Positions 32,545-41,913 of a stretch of DNA of 64,000 nucleotides are shown here, piece after piece. The DNA is taken from NCBI RefSeq assembly GCF_900197595.1, contig NZ_FZLO01000002.1, positions 496,001 to 560,000 on the forward strand. Reading direction: 5' to 3'. The notes under the pieces are model-generated. The model was not told the DNA's origin. It did no database searches and saw only the letters and a list, made by a program, of their open reading frames with translations. The DNA is from Scatolibacter rhodanostii. GTDB lineage: Bacteria > Bacillota > Clostridia > Oscillospirales > Acutalibacteraceae. Numbering within the stretch: the stretch's first letter is position 1; the number at the start of each line of letters is the position of its first letter. A program made the position numbers and the translations under genes.

Positions 32545-32573
32545 AACAGCAGAGAATACTCTGCTGTTTTTTT
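32545..32573 (-). terminator. Terminator of pyrG
   Basis: AACAGCAGAG and CTCTGCTGTT form a perfect 10-bp stem with an AATA loop and T runs on both sides. It lies just past the pyrG stop. Confidence 0.92.
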
Positions 32574-32582
32574 ATGTTCTAT

Positions 32583-34187
32583 TTACTTTTCCATATTGTC
32601 AACAGCAGCACCGATAAATCCAACAAATAGTGGATGAGGGCGATTGGGGCGGCTTTTGAATTCTGGGTGATATTGACAACCTACAAAGAAATCATTCTCT
32701 GGAATTTCAACGGTTTCTACAATTCGTTCGTCAGGAGAAACACCGCTGACTGTCATCCCTTTTTCTTCAATTAAATCACGGTAATCATTGTTGAATTCAT
32801 AACGATGACGATGTCTCTCATGAATCAAGTCTTTACCATAACATTCTTCCATGGTTGAACCACTGCGAATTTTGCAGGGATAGCTTCCCAAACGAAGCGT
32901 TCCACCTTTGGCAATATGTTTATTTTGGTCAGGCATAAAATCTATGACTTTATTCAGTCCATACTCGTCAAACTCACCTGAGTTGGCATCTGCAATACCA
33001 CAAACATTGCGAACAAACTCAATAACAGCAATTTGCATACCCAAACAAATGCCAAGATAGGGGATATTATTCTCTCGAGCATATTGAGCAGCAATAATCA
33101 TGCCTTCAATGCCTCTGTCACCAAATCCGCCCGGGACAAGCACACCATGGCAGCCTGACAATATATCTTGCACATTGTCTTTGTCCAGACATTCTGAATC
33201 AACCCACTTAATGTCAACCTTTGCACTGTGGTCATAACCGGCATGACGCAGCGCTTCCATAACAGAAAGATAAGCATCATGTAGTTTCACATATTTTCCG
33301 ACTAGCGCAATTTTAACGAGCTTTTTGCGGCGGCGGATTTTATCTATCATATTTTCCCATTCGCTCATATCCGCATCAGGAGCATCAATATTTAGCTCAC
33401 GGCAGACAATATTGGAAAAATTGTTCTTTTCAAGCATTAAAGGTGCTTCATACAAAACCGGAATGGTCATATTTTCAATCACGCAATCCGGTTTTACATT
33501 ACAGAATAAGGCAATTTTATCACGAATACTCTGATCAACCGGTTCATCGCTGCGCATGACTACAATATTAGGAGAAATTCCCATCGCTTGCATTTCTTTG
33601 ACAGAATGCTGCGTTGGCTTTGATTTATGTTCGCCGGAACTTTTAAGATAGGGAACAAGGGTGACATGAATAAACAGGGCATTACCGGGGCCGGCTTCAT
33701 GCCCAACTTGACGAATAGCCTCTAAAAATGGCTGGCTTTCAATGTCGCCCGCTGTACCACCAATTTCAGTGATGACAATGTCAGCGTTGCTTTGATCACC
33801 TACGCTGTAAATAAAGCTTTTAATCTCACTGGTGATATGAGGAATAACCTGTACAGTTTCGCCCAAATACTCACCATTGCGCTCTTTATTGAGAACGTTC
33901 CAATATACTTTTCCAGTGGTTAAGTTAGAGTATTTATTCAAATTTTCGTCAATAAATCTTTCATAGTGGCCAAGATCAAGGTCAGTCTCCAGACCGTCCT
34001 CTGTCACATATACTTCTCCGTGCTGATAAGGACTCATCGTGCCAGGGTCAACATTGATATAAGGATCCAGCTTTTGTGCCGTAATGCGCAGACCTCTTGC
34101 TTTCAATAATCTACCTAAAGCCGCTGCGGTAATGCCTTTTCCAAGACCGGATACTACACCGCCTGTCACGAAAATATACTTAGCCAT
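32583..34187 (-). CDS. pyrG: CTP synthase
   Basis: Cytosolic enzyme of 534 residues that makes CTP from UTP with ATP and glutamine. The N-terminal synthetase domain begins [16 protein letters not shown], with [13 protein letters not shown]. The C-terminal class I glutamine amidotransferase domain has the nucleophile in LGICLGMQ and the His-Glu pair in [14 protein letters not shown] is 9 bases before the ATG. It follows carB-dapF on the same strand but has its own promoter and terminator. Confidence 0.97.
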   Translation of the reverse strand: MAKYIFVTGGVVSGLGKGITAAALGRLLKARGLRITAQKLDPYINVDPGTMSPYQHGEVYVTEDGLETDLDLGHYERFIDENLNKYSNLTTGKVYWNVLNKERNGEYLGETVQVIPHITSEIKSFIYSVGDQSNADIVITEIGGTAGDIESQPFLEAIRQVGHEAGPGNALFIHVTLVPYLKSSGEHKSKPTQHSVKEMQAMGISPNIVVMRSDEPVDQSIRDKIALFCNVKPDCVIENMTIPVLYEAPLMLEKNNFSNIVCRELNIDAPDADMSEWENMIDKIRRRKKLVKIALVGKYVKLHDAYLSVMEALRHAGYDHSAKVDIKWVDSECLDKDNVQDILSGCHGVLVPGGFGDRGIEGMIIAAQYARENNIPYLGICLGMQIAVIEFVRNVCGIADANSGEFDEYGLNKVIDFMPDQNKHIAKGGTLRLGSYPCKIRSGSTMEECYGKDLIHERHRHRYEFNNDYRDLIEEKGMTVSGVSPDERIVETVEIPENDFFVGCQYHPEFKSRPNRPHPLFVGFIGAAVDNMEK

Positions 34188-34352
34188 TTTTTAAAATTCT
34201 CCTTCATCAAAACGCGAAATCGCCTTGCCTAAAAGATCTTTTTTGTAAATGCAAGCGCAAAATTTCTTTTCTTTTACAAACAAGACCCCAGCCAAAACGA
34301 ATTCGCTTTTCTATATTTTTTACATTCTTATTCCATTATTCTATTACGTTTT

Positions 34353-34381
34353 ATTCTACCCAAAATCTTGTCCGCTGTCAA
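34353..34381 (-). promoter_or_regulatory. Promoter of pyrG within the 342-bp gap 34188-34529
   Basis: Minus strand TTGACA (34381-34376), 17 bp, TAGAAT (34358-34353). The rest of the gap is AT-rich; I see no ORF and no convincing terminator for carB-dapF, so some read-through into pyrG is possible. Confidence 0.75.
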
Positions 34382-34529
34382 GCCTGACAAAATATAATTT
34401 CCACTCTATTATTCTCAAACAGAAACAATAATTTGTTAGGCATACTCGGCAAACAAGAGCTAAATCGCGCAGCTATGCTGTTCTTTGGTTCGGCAAAGTT
34501 TACCGGGTATTTCCTATTTTCCAAATTTT

Positions 34530-37500
34530 TTAAATTTCAATCACGCCGTCAAATACTTTTTCTGCTGCGCCCGTCAAAGTAACTGCTTCATCGGTGTAAT
34601 TCACAAATAAATCGCCACCTAGCACAATTACACGAATATCTGTACCTTTTTTGCAATATCCGTTCAGCACTGAAGCCACTGCAGCCGCACAAGCTCCGGT
34701 TCCGCAAGCTCTGGTTTCGCCGCTGCCACGCTCCCACACACGAATTTTTATGGTTTTCTCGTCGATAACTTCAATAAACTCGGTATTTACCCTTTCAGGG
34801 AACAACGGACTAAACTCAAACTTTGGCCCTGTAGCGGCTAAATCCAGCTTATCTACCGAGTGGACAAATACAGCGCAATGCGGATTACCAACACCAACAC
34901 TAGTGATATTGTATTCCCAACCACCAATTTCCACAGGACGATTGATGATTTCGCTTCCTTCTAACTTTACGGGTATCTTCTTGGGATTCAGCTCCGCTTT
35001 ACCCATATCAACCTTAACACGCAAAACTTTATTGTCTTTAGTGGAGAATGTACAAGTCTTAATTCCACTGCGTGTTTCAATGGTAATCTCTTTTTTATTT
35101 ACCATACCATTGTCATAGAGATATTTGACCGCACAGCGAATGGCATTACCACCCATCTTACCTTCTGTTCCATCAACATTGAAAATCCGCATTTTGGCAT
35201 CCGCTATGGCAGAGCGTTTTAAAACAACCAAACCCTCACCGCCGATTCCTGTATGACGATCAGAAAGGAAGAAGGACAAAAATTCAGGAGAGGTCACTTC
35301 TTTATCAAAGCCATTCACGCAGATGAAGTCATTGCCGCAGCCATGCATTTTAGTAAATGACAAATGTTGTTTTTCTTTTTTGAGACTATTGATATCCACA
35401 ATTTCAGTGTTCTCTTGCGTATAACGGCTCATCAAACTATCGGCTAGTGCATTGGCTGTGTCAATGGCTGTCAAACAAGGAATGCCCAAAAGACTGGCTT
35501 TTCTTCTGATTTTTACACTGTCACGAGCAGGGTTTCTACCTTTAGCCGACGTGGAGATAATATAGTTCAGCTTACCGCTTTCTAAAAGCACAATGGTATT
35601 TTCAGGACCTTCATGAATCTTATCGACTACTTTAACAGAAAGTCCGCTCCTCATCAAAACAGCCGCTGTACCCATGGTGGCATACAGTTCAAATCCCATT
35701 TTCGCAAATTTCTTGGCAATTTCGCTGATTTCGGCTTTATCAGAATCTCGAATGGTAAAGAACACACCGCCGTCTTTCTTCATCTTACTACCAGAAGCAA
35801 TCAGCCCTTTGTAAAGAGCTTCTTCCATATTATTACCAATTCCCAAAACTTCGCCGGTTGACTTCATTTCCGGTCCTAGGTGGGTATCAACGTCCGTTAA
35901 TTTTTCAAAGGAGAATACCGGTACTTTTACAGCTGTATAAGGAGAAGTGGGGTAGAGTCCTGTTCCAAAACCCAAGTCAGCCAGTTTTTGACCCAAGCTA
36001 ACTTTGGTTGCCAAATCACACATCGGCACACCTGTTACCTTGCTAATATAAGGCACGGTTCTAGAGGCACGAGGATTCACCTCGATAACATATATCTCGC
36101 CGTCTTTTAAAATATATTGCATATTAATCAGACCCAGTGCATTGAGTCCACGACTTAATTTTTCTGTCACTTCAATAATGCGGTCAGTCATGATGTCGTC
36201 AATGTCAGAAGCAGGGTAGACCGCAATGCTATCGCCGGAGTGAATACCGGTACGCTCGACGTGCTCCATAATACCGGGAATTAAGATATTTTCTCCGTCA
36301 CAAATTGCATCGACCTCAAGTTCTTTACCACTCAAATATTTGTCTATCAAAACAGGGTTGTCTTGTTTTGTAGTAAGAATAATTTTCATGTATTCTTCGA
36401 TATCTTCATCGCAATAGGCAATAATCATGTTCTGTCCACCCAAAACATAAGACGGGCGCATGAGGACAGGATAGGTTAGCTCTGCGGCAGCTTTGAGTGC
36501 CTCTTCTGCTGTCATAACGGTGAATCCCTTGGGGCGCTTAATGCCCGAACGCTCCAAAAGCTCGTCAAAGCGCTCTCTGTCTTCCGCCATATCAATGCTG
36601 TCAGCAGACGTGCCGATAATTCTGATGCCGTTATCTGACAGAGTTTTGGTTAGTTTAATCGCTGTTTGCCCGCCGAAAGCCACCACAACACCAAGGGGTT
36701 GCTCCATGTTGATAATATCCATGACATCTTCAGGAGAAAGGGGCTCAAAATACAATCTATCGGCTGTATCAAAGTCGGTAGAAACGGTCTCGGGATTATT
36801 GTTAATGATTACCACTTCATAACCCATTGCCTGCAAAGACATAACACAATGCACGCTGGCATAGTCAAATTCAATACCTTGCCCAATACGAATAGGTCCT
36901 GAACCCAAAACAATAACCGTTTTCTTTTCGTTATTTATATAGGGGACCGCCTCGTTTTCTCCGCCATTTTCTATGGTATCATACGTGCCGTAGAAATAGG
37001 GGGTATGCGCTACAAACTCACCTGCACAGGTATCAACCATACGGTAAGTGGTCTTGCGCTCAAAGCTAACTTTCTGTCCGCTCAAGCGTGCTATCGTGCT
37101 ATCAGGATATCCCAGTTTTTTGCCTTTATTATAAAGCTCCTGTGTCAGGGTTTCGCTTGCCAGTTCTCTTTCATAGGAAAGGAGATTCTCAAGCTTTGCC
37201 AAGAACCATACATCTATCAATGTCTTTTCGTGAATTTCCTGAATTGTCACGCCCCGTTTCATCAACTCATAAAGAGCAAACAAGCGCTCATCTGTTGCAT
37301 GAATCGTGATTTCCCAAAGATAGTCATCCTCTGCTTTAGCAAACTTAGGCATATTGAGCGTATCCAGTGAAATCTCTGCGCCACGAACCGCTTTCATCAG
37401 TGCCATTTCAAAACTGTCGGCAATGGACATCACTTCGCCTGTGGCTTTCATCTGTGTGCCCAGATTACGCTTTGCATAGACAAATTTATCAAACGGCCAT

Positions 37501-38576
37501 TTAGGGAATTTTACCGCTACATAGTCAATGGCCGGCTCAAATGCTGCATAAGTTGTGCCAGTAACAGCATTCTTGATTTCATCAAGCGTATAGCCAATCG
37601 CAATTTTGGTGGCAACTTTGGCAATTGGATAACCTGTCGCTTTAGAAGCCAGTGCTGAAGAACGAGACACACGGGGATTCACTTCAATAACAGCGTAATC
37701 AAAAGAGGTGGGGTGCAGGGCAAACTGACAGTTACAACCGCCTTCAACACCAAGCTCATCGACAATTTTGAGTGCGGCTGTTCTAAGCATTTGATATTCT
37801 TTGTCGGCCAGTGTCACCGCCGGAGCAATAACAATACTATCGCCTGTATGCACACCAACTGGGTCAAAGTTTTCCATAGAACAAACGGTAATAGAGTTGC
37901 CTAAACCGTCACGGATAACCTCGAATTCGATTTCTTTCCAACCGGCAATGCTTTTTTCCACCAAAATTTGAGTGATGGGGGAAAGTGCCAAACCATTGGC
38001 AGCCACTTCCATAAGTTCAGCCTTGGTGTCAACAATACCGCCGCCGCTGCCACCAAGCGTAAACGCAGGGCGCACAATAACAGGATAGCTGATTTCTTCG
38101 GCAAAATCTAAAGCGTCGGCTACCGTTGTCACAACCTTAGAGGGAATGCAAGGTTGATCAATTTTCTCCATCGTGTCTTTAAAAATTTGACGGTCTTCTG
38201 CCTTGTCAATCGTTTCAGGAGAAGCTCCCAACAAGCGAATTCCTTGTTCTGCCAAGAAACCTTCTTTTGCAAGCTGCATAGAAAGTGTCAATCCTGTTTG
38301 CCCACCAAAACCCGAAAGAATGCTATCAGGCTTTTCTTTAATGGCAATACGCTTAATGGTTTCAAGCGTCAGTGGTTCAATATAAATTTTGTCAGCCATC
38401 GCATTATCCGTCATAATCGTGGCGGGGTTTGAGTTAATCAACACAATTTCAATGCCATCTTCACGCAAGGCACGGCATGCCTGTGTACCGGCATAGTCAA
38501 ATTCAGCCGCTTGTCCAATCACAATTGGGCCTGAACCAATCACTAAAACTTTTTTTATCTCTTTATTTCTCGGCAT
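34530..38576 (-). CDS. carB-dapF: Carbamoyl-phosphate synthase large subunit fused to a diaminopimelate epimerase domain
   Basis: A 1348-residue fusion. Residues 1-1070 are a full CarB: first ATP-grasp unit from VLVIGSGPIVIGQAAEFDYA, second from VIVLGSGPIRIGQGIEFDYA, and a C-terminal allosteric MGS-like domain. Residues 1072-1348 are a whole DapF domain, starting at LSFTKMHGCGNDFICVNG where free DapF starts. No stop, ribosome binding site or good start codon lies at the junction (about 35363). In DapF the second catalytic Cys is kept (ETRACGTGACAA), but the first is replaced by Gly: DGTEGKMGGNAIRC, Gly1142, where C-G-N is normal. CarB makes carbamoyl phosphate with CarA; epimerase activity is doubtful. 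GGAAAGGA precedes the ATG by 7 bases. Confidence 0.93.
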   Translation of the reverse strand: MPRNKEIKKVLVIGSGPIVIGQAAEFDYAGTQACRALREDGIEIVLINSNPATIMTDNAMADKIYIEPLTLETIKRIAIKEKPDSILSGFGGQTGLTLSMQLAKEGFLAEQGIRLLGASPETIDKAEDRQIFKDTMEKIDQPCIPSKVVTTVADALDFAEEISYPVIVRPAFTLGGSGGGIVDTKAELMEVAANGLALSPITQILVEKSIAGWKEIEFEVIRDGLGNSITVCSMENFDPVGVHTGDSIVIAPAVTLADKEYQMLRTAALKIVDELGVEGGCNCQFALHPTSFDYAVIEVNPRVSRSSALASKATGYPIAKVATKIAIGYTLDEIKNAVTGTTYAAFEPAIDYVAVKFPKWPFDKFVYAKRNLGTQMKATGEVMSIADSFEMALMKAVRGAEISLDTLNMPKFAKAEDDYLWEITIHATDERLFALYELMKRGVTIQEIHEKTLIDVWFLAKLENLLSYERELASETLTQELYNKGKKLGYPDSTIARLSGQKVSFERKTTYRMVDTCAGEFVAHTPYFYGTYDTIENGGENEAVPYINNEKKTVIVLGSGPIRIGQGIEFDYASVHCVMSLQAMGYEVVIINNNPETVSTDFDTADRLYFEPLSPEDVMDIINMEQPLGVVVAFGGQTAIKLTKTLSDNGIRIIGTSADSIDMAEDRERFDELLERSGIKRPKGFTVMTAEEALKAAAELTYPVLMRPSYVLGGQNMIIAYCDEDIEEYMKIILTTKQDNPVLIDKYLSGKELEVDAICDGENILIPGIMEHVERTGIHSGDSIAVYPASDIDDIMTDRIIEVTEKLSRGLNALGLINMQYILKDGEIYVIEVNPRASRTVPYISKVTGVPMCDLATKVSLGQKLADLGFGTGLYPTSPYTAVKVPVFSFEKLTDVDTHLGPEMKSTGEVLGIGNNMEEALYKGLIASGSKMKKDGGVFFTIRDSDKAEISEIAKKFAKMGFELYATMGTAAVLMRSGLSVKVVDKIHEGPENTIVLLESGKLNYIISTSAKGRNPARDSVKIRRKASLLGIPCLTAIDTANALADSLMSRYTQENTEIVDINSLKKEKQHLSFTKMHGCGNDFICVNGFDKEVTSPEFLSFFLSDRHTGIGGEGLVVLKRSAIADAKMRIFNVDGTEGKMGGNAIRCAVKYLYDNGMVNKKEITIETRSGIKTCTFSTKDNKVLRVKVDMGKAELNPKKIPVKLEGSEIINRPVEIGGWEYNITSVGVGNPHCAVFVHSVDKLDLAATGPKFEFSPLFPERVNTEFIEVIDEKTIKIRVWERGSGETRACGTGACAAAVASVLNGYCKKGTDIRVIVLGGDLFVNYTDEAVTLTGAAEKVFDGVIEI

Positions 38577-38672
38577 AATAAAGTCCTTTCCGGGTTTTAT
38601 TTCTCTATTTTAATAAAACCGCTTCCAAAATCATGAAATTTCCCATTTATCAACTGCATTGGGGAGAAGCTC

Positions 38673-39746
38673 TTACTTTTTCTCCATCATACCAAAGAAT
38701 CTGTCAAACAGAATCGCTGTGTCTTGCGGGCCTCCGCAAGCTTCGGGGTGAAATTGCACTGAAAACGCTTTGCAGTCTTTATACTCTACGCCCTCGTTGG
38801 AACCATCATTGACATTCACGAAAGTCTCTCTTGCGATTTGAGGATCAAGGCTCTCCGCTACGACTGCATAACCATGATTTTGGCTTGAGATATACACTCT
38901 ACCCGTGTCTAGGTCTTTTACGGGCTGATTGCCGCCCCTGTGGCCATACTTTAGTTTTTCTGTTTTGAACCCATGTGCCAGTGCCAAAATTTGATGTCCC
39001 AAGCAAATACCAAAAATCGGAATCCCCTCTTGCATTATTTGGCGCACATTCTCAATGACTTCTTTATCTTCAGCAGGGTCGCCCGGTCCGTTAGACAGCA
39101 TAACCCCGTCAACGTTCAGTTTTCTCAGCTCTTCAACAGGAGTTAGCGCAGGACAAACCGTAATTTTTGCACCTTGTGAGGCAAGCTTGCGTACAATATT
39201 TTCTTTCAGGCCGAAATCAAGCAGTGCCACATGCCATTTGCCATTCAAATCGCCTGTTTCATAGACTTCCTTTGTCGTGACAGTACGCACTGCATTTTCC
39301 ACGCGATAGGCCTTAATTTTCTCAAAATCTACTTTTTCGGGGTCGGCCGTAATCATGCCATTCATTGTGCCGTTTTCACGAATGATTTTGGTCAGCGTAC
39401 GGGTGTCAATTCCTTTAATGGCCACCACATTATTTTGTTTTAAAAAAGTGTCAAGACTACCCTCTGAACGAAAATTAGAAGGAGTTTGACACCAATCTTT
39501 AACAATATAAGCACGAGCAGCAATTTGACTGCTTTCAAAATCTTCGGGAATGACACCATAGTTCCCGATTAAAGGGAACGTCTGTGTAATCATTTGTCCA
39601 TAATAGCTTCTGTCTGTCAGGGTTTCTAAATAACCCGTCATACCCGTTGTGAAAACAACCTCTGCAATCACTTCGCCTTCAGCACCAAAATATTCCCCTT
39701 TGAACACCTGTCCATTTTCCAAAACCAGATATGCTGTTTTTCCCAT
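38673..39746 (-). CDS. carA: Carbamoyl-phosphate synthase small subunit
   Basis: Glutamine amidotransferase subunit of 357 residues that feeds ammonia to CarB for arginine and pyrimidine synthesis. The N-terminal domain starts KTAYLVLENGQVFKGE and contains VVFTTGMTGYLETLTD. The class I amidotransferase domain has the nucleophile in FGICLGHQ and the His-Glu pair in QFHPEA. I start at the ATG at 39746 because GGAAGGAG lies 7 bases upstream; the frame extends further to 39767 but without support. It is 96 bp ahead of carB-dapF. Confidence 0.96.
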   Translation of the reverse strand: MGKTAYLVLENGQVFKGEYFGAEGEVIAEVVFTTGMTGYLETLTDRSYYGQMITQTFPLIGNYGVIPEDFESSQIAARAYIVKDWCQTPSNFRSEGSLDTFLKQNNVVAIKGIDTRTLTKIIRENGTMNGMITADPEKVDFEKIKAYRVENAVRTVTTKEVYETGDLNGKWHVALLDFGLKENIVRKLASQGAKITVCPALTPVEELRKLNVDGVMLSNGPGDPAEDKEVIENVRQIMQEGIPIFGICLGHQILALAHGFKTEKLKYGHRGGNQPVKDLDTGRVYISSQNHGYAVVAESLDPQIARETFVNVNDGSNEGVEYKDCKAFSVQFHPEACGGPQDTAILFDRFFGMMEKK

Positions 39747-39822
39747 CTGTTTTCTCCTTCCTGCCATGATGCACCACTCATAACCGATGCACTTTATCCC
39801 TATTATTGATTGATGTTAATAT

Positions 39823-39854
39823 GCTGCCCGCACTGAAAATTCAGTGTGGGCAGC
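39823..39854 (-). terminator. Intercistronic hairpin between purF and carA (possible terminator)
   Basis: GCTGCCCGCACTGAA (39823-39837) pairs with TTCAGTGTGGGCAGC (39840-39854) over 15 bp with one G-T. The T tract on the minus strand is poor (CATATTAAC), so it may attenuate, stabilise or process the mRNA rather than stop it fully. Confidence 0.5.
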
Positions 39855-39865
39855 GTTTGTGCTTC

Positions 39866-41299
39866 TTAATTCTTCTTTTTTTCTAAAACATTTTTAGAAT
39901 ATCTTGTAACATCAGAGCCATAATCTCCTGTGAAACAGCCTGTACACATATCCAAGCTGCAACCTTCACAAGCTTTTTTCAAACCATCTATACTAATATA
40001 CCCCAAAGAGTCAGCCCCAATCTTCTGCCTAATTTCTTCAATGGTAATTTGGTTGGCAATCAAATTTTCCTCACTGTCAATGTCGGTTCCAAAATAACAA
40101 GTATAACGGAACGGGGGAGAGGAAATCATCATATGCACTTCTTTTGCGCCAGCTTTTTTCATCGCTGCTACAATTTTAGCACTGGTTGTCCCACGAACAA
40201 TCGAGTCATCTACCAGCACCACTCGTTTGCCCTCAACCGCTGCACGAAGCGGGTTGAGCTTCATCACTACCGCATTTTCACGCTGTGCCTGTGTGGGGAA
40301 AATAAAACTACGTCCAATATAACGATTTTTCACAAAACCTGTAGCAAGTGGAATTCCACTTTCTTCTGAAAAACCGATTGCCGCTTCCAGACCGCTATCA
40401 GGAACCCCGCAAACTACGTCTGCTTCTACCGGATTCTCTTTGGCCAACATGACACCCATGTTACGGCGAGCTTCATATACGCTCAAGTTGTCAAGGATGG
40501 AGTCGGGTCTTGCAAAATAAACATATTCAAAAATACATAGGCTTTCATTTTTAGAAGTCAGTGCAATTTCACTTCTCAAAATCTTGCCGTCTTCAATTAA
40601 AAGCACTTCGCCAGGTTTAACATCTCTCACAAATTGAAAACCGCAGCTATCAAGCGCACAGCTCTCTGAAGCAATCGCTACACCTGTTTCGTTCTCGCCA
40701 ATGCAAAGGGGTCGATAACCGTTCGGGTCACGTACCACTGCCATTCGCTTGCCGGGTCCCATAATAATAAGACAAAATGCACCCTGCAAAAGCTTTGCTG
40801 CTGCAATGATACCTGTCATGAAATCTCCCGCACGAATAATCCGGTAGGCAATTAAAGAAGATATTACTTCACTGTCACTGGTTGCGGTAAAGTCAAGACC
40901 ATATCCTGTGAGCTTTTCACGAATTTCCATTGCATTAGTAATATTGCCATTATGCGCTGTGGCAATACGCCCTGTCAGATATTCTGTCACAAAAGGCTGC
41001 ACGTTGCAAACCGAGTTCGAACCGGTTGTAGAATATCGGTTGTGACCAATAGCTACTGCACTTTTAGGCATGTTACGCATGACATCTGGTGTAAAAACCT
41101 CACTGACCAAGCCAACATCTTTTTCACACACAATCGCATTGCCTTGTGCAACGGCAATTCCAACACCCTCTTGCCCTCTGTGCTGCATAGACAGAAGCGC
41201 ATTATAGGTGATACCTGCAGCTTCTTCATTTTCACTGATACTGCTTTTTAGGCTGACACCGAACACGGCACATTCTTCGTGCAACTTGTCAAAATGCAT
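39866..41299 (-). CDS. purF: Amidophosphoribosyltransferase
   Basis: First committed enzyme of purine synthesis: PRPP plus glutamine to phosphoribosylamine. The 477-residue product starts MHFDKLHEECAVFGV, so a 9-residue propeptide would be removed to expose the nucleophile Cys10, as in Bacillus PurF. The PRPP loop is VVLVDDSIVRGTTS. C-terminal cysteines (KKACEGCSLDMCTGC) fit the [4Fe-4S] cluster of the oxygen-labile Gram-positive type. The ATG at 41299 follows AAAGGTG by 8 bases; the longer frame to 41353 is unsupported. Its leader holds a candidate attenuator. Confidence 0.95.
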   Translation of the reverse strand: MHFDKLHEECAVFGVSLKSSISENEEAAGITYNALLSMQHRGQEGVGIAVAQGNAIVCEKDVGLVSEVFTPDVMRNMPKSAVAIGHNRYSTTGSNSVCNVQPFVTEYLTGRIATAHNGNITNAMEIREKLTGYGLDFTATSDSEVISSLIAYRIIRAGDFMTGIIAAAKLLQGAFCLIIMGPGKRMAVVRDPNGYRPLCIGENETGVAIASESCALDSCGFQFVRDVKPGEVLLIEDGKILRSEIALTSKNESLCIFEYVYFARPDSILDNLSVYEARRNMGVMLAKENPVEADVVCGVPDSGLEAAIGFSEESGIPLATGFVKNRYIGRSFIFPTQAQRENAVVMKLNPLRAAVEGKRVVLVDDSIVRGTTSAKIVAAMKKAGAKEVHMMISSPPFRYTCYFGTDIDSEENLIANQITIEEIRQKIGADSLGYISIDGLKKACEGCSLDMCTGCFTGDYGSDVTRYSKNVLEKKKN

Positions 41300-41515
41300 T
41301 CTTCTCACACCTTTTCCCTTTCCAAAACCAACGATAGCCTGCTTCTTTATCACCTTATATTATACATCATTTTAACCTCTACGAAAAGAGTTTAACCCAT
41401 TTTCTATCTTTTTGGCGTCCTGCACAGCTTACGTTCTAAAATGAATAAATTTTCATCATTTTAGTGAAAAAACACTTGGCGAGTTTGTCACATTTCTCCT
41501 ATAAATACGCATAAC

Positions 41516-41583
41516 AAAAGCGCTTGTGTCCTTTGCTGCACACCGAAAGTAGTAGGTTCGAGGCGGGCGACAACACAAAACGC
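41516..41583 (-). promoter_or_regulatory. Candidate attenuator hairpin in the purF leader
   Basis: Minus strand GCGTTTTGTGTT (41583-41572) pairs with GGACACAAGCGC (41530-41520 region) with one bulged T, followed directly by TTTT (41519-41516). The enclosed loop of about 40 nt is GC-rich with short internal pairing. It begins about 10 nt after the predicted transcription start, 217 bp or more before the purF ATG. I do not match it to a known purine riboswitch. Confidence 0.5.
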
Positions 41584-41598
41584 TTATTTCTTCGCATT

Positions 41599-41628
41599 AT
41601 TATATAATGTGAAATCTCTGCTTGTCAA
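41599..41628 (-). promoter_or_regulatory. Promoter of the purF operon
   Basis: Minus strand TTGACA (41628-41623), 18 bp, TATAAT (41604-41599). It is divergent to the glnN promoter in the 614-bp gap 41300-41913. Confidence 0.82.
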
Positions 41629-41770
41629 GTGAAACCATAAAGTTTTAGATGGTATTATTCTTCTTTTATTAAGTTTAAAGTGCTGTTTACTTAATTTTCG
41701 AAAGTATCTGTTAAAAAATAAAAATTTCAATAGAATTCTTGTTTATCTCAACCTTTATTTCTGCATATCC

Positions 41771-41843
41771 TTGCATTCGATTTTCTTGACAACCAAAAGG
41801 CTTTCTTATAAAATAGAGTCAGTCATTACGGAGTCGAATGCAA
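41771..41843. promoter_or_regulatory. Inverted repeat bracketing the glnN promoter
   Basis: TTGCATTCGA (41771-41780) and TCGAATGCAA (41834-41843) are perfect 10-bp inverted copies. They lie just before the -35 box and about 20 bp past the -10 box. Such placement suits a looping operator, but the binding protein is unknown and the sequence is not a GlnR site. Confidence 0.5.
41786..41814 (+). promoter_or_regulatory. Promoter of glnN
   Basis: TTGACA (41786-41791), 17 bp, TAAAAT (41809-41814). Confidence 0.8.
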
Positions 41844-41848
41844 AAGGG

Positions 41849-41880
41849 GAGGGCGCTGGTGAAAATTTCATCGTGTCCTC
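41849..41880 (+). promoter_or_regulatory. Stem-loop in the glnN leader
   Basis: GAGGGCGC plus GGTGAAA pairs with TTTCATC plus GTGTCCTC, with one bulged T and an AT-rich tip. It sits about 30 bases before the ATG and has no T run, so it is not a terminator. RNA-level control of glutamine synthetase is possible. Confidence 0.5.
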
Positions 41881-41913
41881 TATTTAATTTTGAAGAATGG
41901 AAGTGTCTAATAA

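Noticed and set aside
41540-41570. GGTTCGA resembling a tRNA T-arm on the plus strand
   Set aside because: No acceptor, D or anticodon arms can be formed around it; it lies in the loop of the purF leader hairpin on the other strand.
41849-41880. ANTAR-target tandem hairpins before glnN
   Set aside because: Only one stem with a short tip is seen, without the two hexaloops with A1 and G4.
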